Assembly: GCA_022561525.1 (NCBI GenBank)
Contig: JADFRB010000023.1
Span: 1,169 to 11,174 of the forward strand
DNA from: Nitrospinota bacterium
Lineage (GTDB): Bacteria; Nitrospirota; Nitrospiria; Nitrospirales; UBA8639
DNA length: 10,006 nucleotides
Direction of reading: 5' to 3'
Shown here: positions 7,015-10,006 of the stretch, piece by piece
Position numbering within the stretch: the first letter of the stretch is position 1
Layout: each line of letters begins with the position of its first letter
Made by a program: the position numbers and the translations under genes
Notes under the pieces: generated by a model
The model's input: only the letters and a program-made list of their open reading frames with translations
What the model was told of the DNA's origin: nothing
The model's database searches: none

Positions 7015-7065
7015 CAAGATAAATGTAAAAGGATCGCTTACCAGATAGGAATGTGAAACAAAAGA

Positions 7066-7084
7066 CCCTATGACAGTCACAGGG
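7066..7084. promoter_or_regulatory. 19-bp palindrome in the operon leader, candidate operator
   Basis: CCCTATGACAGTCACAGGG is an odd-length palindrome centred on 7075, with 8 of 9 arm positions complementary (one A/C mismatch). A one-base centre is too tight for an RNA hairpin, so a dimeric protein binding site is the better reading. It lies about 45-63 bp downstream of the predicted transcript start, where a bound regulator could block elongation. Confidence 0.4.
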
Positions 7085-7354
7085 CAGTTTGGGCTTGTCT
7101 ACTGTTTTCCCGAGCAAGGAAGGAGACGGAACCGAACGACACACCTCAGGGCAACAGCACGGTTCAGAGTCCACAATTTCTATGACAATCATTGGCATGT
7201 ACAGAAACATCAACCAACAATGATCAAGGGAACAGGCCAGTCTATGTCATAAGTTATCTAAGAACCTTCAGACAGGCATTCCACCTGGTAAGAAAAAATG
7301 GAACCATTTGTCGTGAATATTTCGCACTGTGGCATTATTCAACGGCTGGGCAAC

Positions 7355-8626
7355 ATGAACGTCTTGAAACCGCGTAGGTCGTTTGCCATAGCCCTGACCT
7401 TCTTCTCGGTTGTCGCCGGCTTCACTTCTTGCAATCTCCAATCCAGTACACCACCCACTCAACCCATTAAAGTGGGGATTCTCCATTCGTTAACCGGAAC
7501 CATGGCCATCAGTGAACGATCAGTCGTAGACGCCACACTATTGGCGATTGAAGAATTAAACGCCCAGGGAGGCGTGCTGGGCCGGAAGATTGAACCGATC
7601 GTCGTCGACGGCCAATCCAGTGAAGAACGGTTTGCGGAGTTGGCCAACCAACTTATTCATCGGGATCAGGTAAGTGTCCTGTTTGGCTGTTGGACCTCGG
7701 CCAGTCGCAAAAGAGTGAAGCCTGTGGTGGAAGACGCCGATCATTTGCTGTTTTATCCTGTTCAATATGAAGGTCTCGAACAATCGCGGAATATTATTTA
7801 CACCGGGGCTGCTCCCAATCAACAGATTATTCCCGCGGTCAAATGGAGCTTTGACCATTTAGGCAAGAGATTTTTTCTGATTGGGTCAGACTATGTGTTC
7901 CCGAGAACGGCCAACGCTATCATCAAAGCTCAAGTCGATGCCTTGGGTGGAGAAATCGTGGGTGAGTACTACCTCCAACTGGGCACGAAGGACGTTGCTG
8001 AAGCGATTCAAGCCATAGTTCATACACAACCCGATGTCATTCTTAACACTATCAACGGGGACAGTAATGAGGCATTTTTCCATTCGCTCCGAGCCGCTGG
8101 CGTGTCGGCGGATTCAATCCCAACCATGTCCTTCAGCATTGCCGAAGATGAACTCAGAACCTTAGGTCCCAAGAACATGGAAGGAGATTATGCGGTGTGG
8201 AATTATTTCCAATCGATTGATACGGAGGAAAACCGAGAGTTTGTCTCCCGGTTTAAAGCCCGGTACGGGGCCCACCGTGTGACAGACGATCCGATGGAAG
8301 CCGGGTATTTCGGGGTGTACTTATGGGCCCAAGCGGTGGAAGCCGCCGGATCTGATCAGCCGTCTTTAGTTCGACCAGCTTTGAGCGATCAAAGTGTTCT
8401 CGCCCCGGAAGGGATGGTCTCTGTGGATGGTGCAACCAACCATACATGGAAAACCGTCAGGGTGGGACAAATCCAAAGCGACGGTCAGTTTTCCATTCTC
8501 TGGACGTCCGATCATGCCATACGACCTGTGCCGTACCCTCCCTATCGCTCACGGACAGAGTGGGAAGACTTTCTCCATCACCTGTATGTGGGATGGGGAA
8601 ACCGCTGGGCGAATCCTCATTCCTGA
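7355..8626 (+). CDS. urtA: UrtA-type urea/amide-binding lipoprotein, apparently paired with a sensor kinase
   Basis: A 423-residue periplasmic binding protein of the UrtA/AmiC group. The ATG at 7355 is chosen over the one at 7298 because it directly precedes a lipoprotein signal (NVLKPRRSFAIALTFFSVVAGFTSC) with Cys26 as the likely lipidated residue; the lipobox FTSC is slightly atypical. UrtA hallmarks appear in order: KVGILHSLTGTMAISE (39-54), GGVLG (72-76), FGCWTSASRK (110-119), FYPVQYEG (133-140), GAAPNQQ (151-157), GSDYVFPRTAN (177-187), NGDSNEAFF (234-242) and a DDPMEAGYFGVYLW region (311-324). Binding of urea or a short amide is inferred from this. After the usual C-terminus there is a tail with TEWEDFLHHLYVGWGNRW (401-418) that I do not recall in transport UrtA proteins. 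No urtBCDE permease genes follow within the window; a histidine kinase starts 12 bp downstream in the same operon. Its role is therefore more likely ligand sensing than uptake. Confidence 0.9.
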   Translation: MNVLKPRRSFAIALTFFSVVAGFTSCNLQSSTPPTQPIKVGILHSLTGTMAISERSVVDATLLAIEELNAQGGVLGRKIEPIVVDGQSSEERFAELANQLIHRDQVSVLFGCWTSASRKRVKPVVEDADHLLFYPVQYEGLEQSRNIIYTGAAPNQQIIPAVKWSFDHLGKRFFLIGSDYVFPRTANAIIKAQVDALGGEIVGEYYLQLGTKDVAEAIQAIVHTQPDVILNTINGDSNEAFFHSLRAAGVSADSIPTMSFSIAEDELRTLGPKNMEGDYAVWNYFQSIDTEENREFVSRFKARYGAHRVTDDPMEAGYFGVYLWAQAVEAAGSDQPSLVRPALSDQSVLAPEGMVSVDGATNHTWKTVRVGQIQSDGQFSILWTSDHAIRPVPYPPYRSRTEWEDFLHHLYVGWGNRWANPHS

Positions 8627-8638
8627 CCTGGAATTCCT

Positions 8639-10006
8639 ATGCGTTTCGACTGGTGGAAAAGGCTTAGACTCTCTACCCAATTAGTGCTCGGGTTTGTCGT
8701 GATGGGGGCGATCCCCTTGTCCCTGGTCACTATCATCACTTTTGAAAACGCCAAGAATTCCCTGGAAGATGCTGTCACCGACCGGATCTTGGCCATTGCT
8801 TCCCATAACGCCGAACGAATGAATGCGTTTCTCAATGAGAGAATCATTGATGTCACCACCCTGGCGCGCATGCCGTCGATTATTGAAGCCATGGAGAAAT
8901 TTGATGCAGCCTTTACGATCGGGCAACAAATTTACTCTGTGGAGTATATGACGATTGAACAGGAGCTGAAACCCTTCCTCACCGACTACAAAGAATCGTC
9001 CAGATATGGCGATTTATTCTTAATATCCCCACAAGGCGATACAATTTTTTCCGTCAACCGGGCTGAGGAACTGGGAACCAATCTGATCACCGGACTATTT
9101 CAGAATACCGCCCTGGCTAAGGCGTTCGATCGGGCGAGAACGTTATTGGAAACCGGGATCTCGGATTTCGAGCCTTATTTCGCTCAAAATAGGACAGTTG
9201 CATTTCTAGCCGCACCGGTGTTTCGACAAGGCAAATTTCTCGGAGTCGTTGCCCTTGAAGTCACAGATGAAGACATCCTGACCCTCACACAAGATTATTG
9301 GGGATTGGGACAGACCGGTGAGGTGGTGATTGCCTATCGACGCCCGAATGGAGCCCTCTTGGTCAGTCCGCTTCGGCATGAACCTCGGACCTCTTTCAAT
9401 AAACTTATCCCCTTTAACACGGACGTCGCATACCCCATCCATTTAGCCGTGCAAGGGAAGCGTGGATCAGGACTGTCTTATGACTACCGCGGTGAACGCG
9501 TCTTGGCGGCCTGGGATTATTTGCCTTCGTATCGATGGGGAATCGTAGTCAAAATCGATGCCAAGGAAGCGTTCTCCCCAATTGCCAAGTTGAAAGCCAT
9601 CACCCTTTTTAGCGGATTGCTTTTAATGATTGTGTTGGCTGTCGGAGCGTTCTTCATTGGAAATAATATGTCCAAACCACTTACCAATCTCGTCAACCAA
9701 ACCAAGCGGTTTCGCCGACATGATTTCTCGCAACGGGTCCCAGAATCCGGCCCCCAGGAAGTGAGCGTATTAGCCGGAGCGTTCAATGAGATGGCTCAGG
9801 AATTGAACCAGTCGTATTCGGAATTGAAAAACAACTTAGGTGAATTGTCGAGGGCCAATAACAACCTGGCGCGCGAAATGGCTGAGCGTCAACGTGTTGA
9901 AGAGTCTCTGAAGCAGAAAGAGCTTCAAATTCAAAATGCCCAGCGCATGGAAGCCATTGGGACGCTGGCTGGAGGCATTGCGCATGATTTTAATAATATT
10001 TTGTCC
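8639..10006 (+). CDS. Membrane sensor histidine kinase (partial, C-terminus outside window)
   Basis: 456 residues are visible from an ATG at 8639 and the frame stays open at the end of the window. Layout: a transmembrane helix (about 13-33); a large periplasmic sensor region (34-318) of double-Cache type, with YGDLFLISPQGDTIFSVN (123-140) followed by GTNLITG, an AAPVFRQGKFLGVVALEV stretch, and GLGQTGEVVIA from 222; a second transmembrane helix (321-341); a HAMP domain (342-389, with SKPL and VLAGAFNEMA); a coiled-coil linker (about 390-434); and the start of HisKA, with the phospho-acceptor His449 in GGIAHDFNNILS. The AHDFNN form is typical of kinases that often continue into HATPase and receiver domains, so a hybrid kinase is likely but not visible. 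A weak GGA precedes the start at 8 nt. Sharing an operon with the UrtA-like lipoprotein suggests that protein is its signal input or co-sensor. The phosphorelay partner is presumably further downstream. Confidence 0.93.
   Translation, partial: MRFDWWKRLRLSTQLVLGFVVMGAIPLSLVTIITFENAKNSLEDAVTDRILAIASHNAERMNAFLNERIIDVTTLARMPSIIEAMEKFDAAFTIGQQIYSVEYMTIEQELKPFLTDYKESSRYGDLFLISPQGDTIFSVNRAEELGTNLITGLFQNTALAKAFDRARTLLETGISDFEPYFAQNRTVAFLAAPVFRQGKFLGVVALEVTDEDILTLTQDYWGLGQTGEVVIAYRRPNGALLVSPLRHEPRTSFNKLIPFNTDVAYPIHLAVQGKRGSGLSYDYRGERVLAAWDYLPSYRWGIVVKIDAKEAFSPIAKLKAITLFSGLLLMIVLAVGAFFIGNNMSKPLTNLVNQTKRFRRHDFSQRVPESGPQEVSVLAGAFNEMAQELNQSYSELKNNLGELSRANNNLAREMAERQRVEESLKQKELQIQNAQRMEAIGTLAGGIAHDFNNILS

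Larger units (their letters stand above)
6760..7354. other. Long gene-free stretch: spacer plus leader of the urtA-like operon
   Basis: About 600 bp without a convincing gene. Short open frames here (for example 7070-7252) lack a ribosome site and have no protein-like composition. The first part (6760-6985) has a T-run at 6957-6965 without a good preceding hairpin, and a 9-bp inverted pair AAGGTGACC (6758-6766) / GGTCACCTT (6884-6892). The second part contains a promoter (6986-7014) and a 19-bp palindrome (7066-7084), and would be a leader of over 300 nt. A purine-rich AAGGAGA near 7120 has no start codon at working distance. Confidence 0.5.

Noticed and set aside
7070..7252. 60-codon open frame in the leader of the urtA-like operon, as a possible leader peptide
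   Set aside because: No ribosome site before its ATG, mixed composition without any domain, signal or attenuator-like codon run, and its start lies inside the palindrome at 7066-7084.

Overview
The window looks like a chromosomal stretch of a Gram-negative, environmental bacterium. The gene mix is a minimal-type PutA, a HicBA pair, a UrtA-type lipoprotein next to a large sensor kinase, and secreted proteins of unknown function. This would fit Nitrospirota (Nitrospira-like), but that assignment is an inference from general resemblance only. No ribosomal RNA, tRNA, CRISPR array or transposase gene was seen.

Layout. Positions 1-620 (minus) hold a short-chain dehydrogenase/reductase cut by the window edge, with a good promoter just upstream. 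A divergent gap of about 240 bp, containing a 9-bp-arm inverted repeat, separates it from a secreted protein of unknown function (858-1760, plus). That gene runs 108 bp into the 3' end of a convergent gene for a bifunctional proline dehydrogenase / glutamate-semialdehyde dehydrogenase (putA, 1653-4628, minus). Next comes a hicB-hicA toxin-antitoxin pair (4866-5461, plus) with an ATGA overlap. HicA carries an unusual C-terminal tail that runs antisense into the 3' end of another exported protein of unknown function (5341 to about 6474, minus).

Upstream of that exported protein lies a 157-bp palindromic element (6603-6759) with 30-bp imperfect terminal inverted repeats. It resembles a MITE or an internally deleted insertion sequence. 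It is followed by about 600 bp without a convincing gene. This stretch contains a well-formed promoter (6986-7014) and a 19-bp palindrome (7066-7084), and appears to form a leader of over 300 nt for the last operon.

The last operon (7355-10006, plus) is the most interesting part. A lipoprotein closely resembling the urea-binding protein UrtA is followed after 12 bp not by urtBCDE permease genes but by a membrane histidine kinase (Cache-like sensor, HAMP, HisKA), cut by the window end at its phospho-acceptor region. I infer a periplasmic urea/amide sensing pair rather than a transporter. PutA feeds proline carbon and nitrogen to glutamate; whether the nitrogen theme links the regions is not shown by the sequence.
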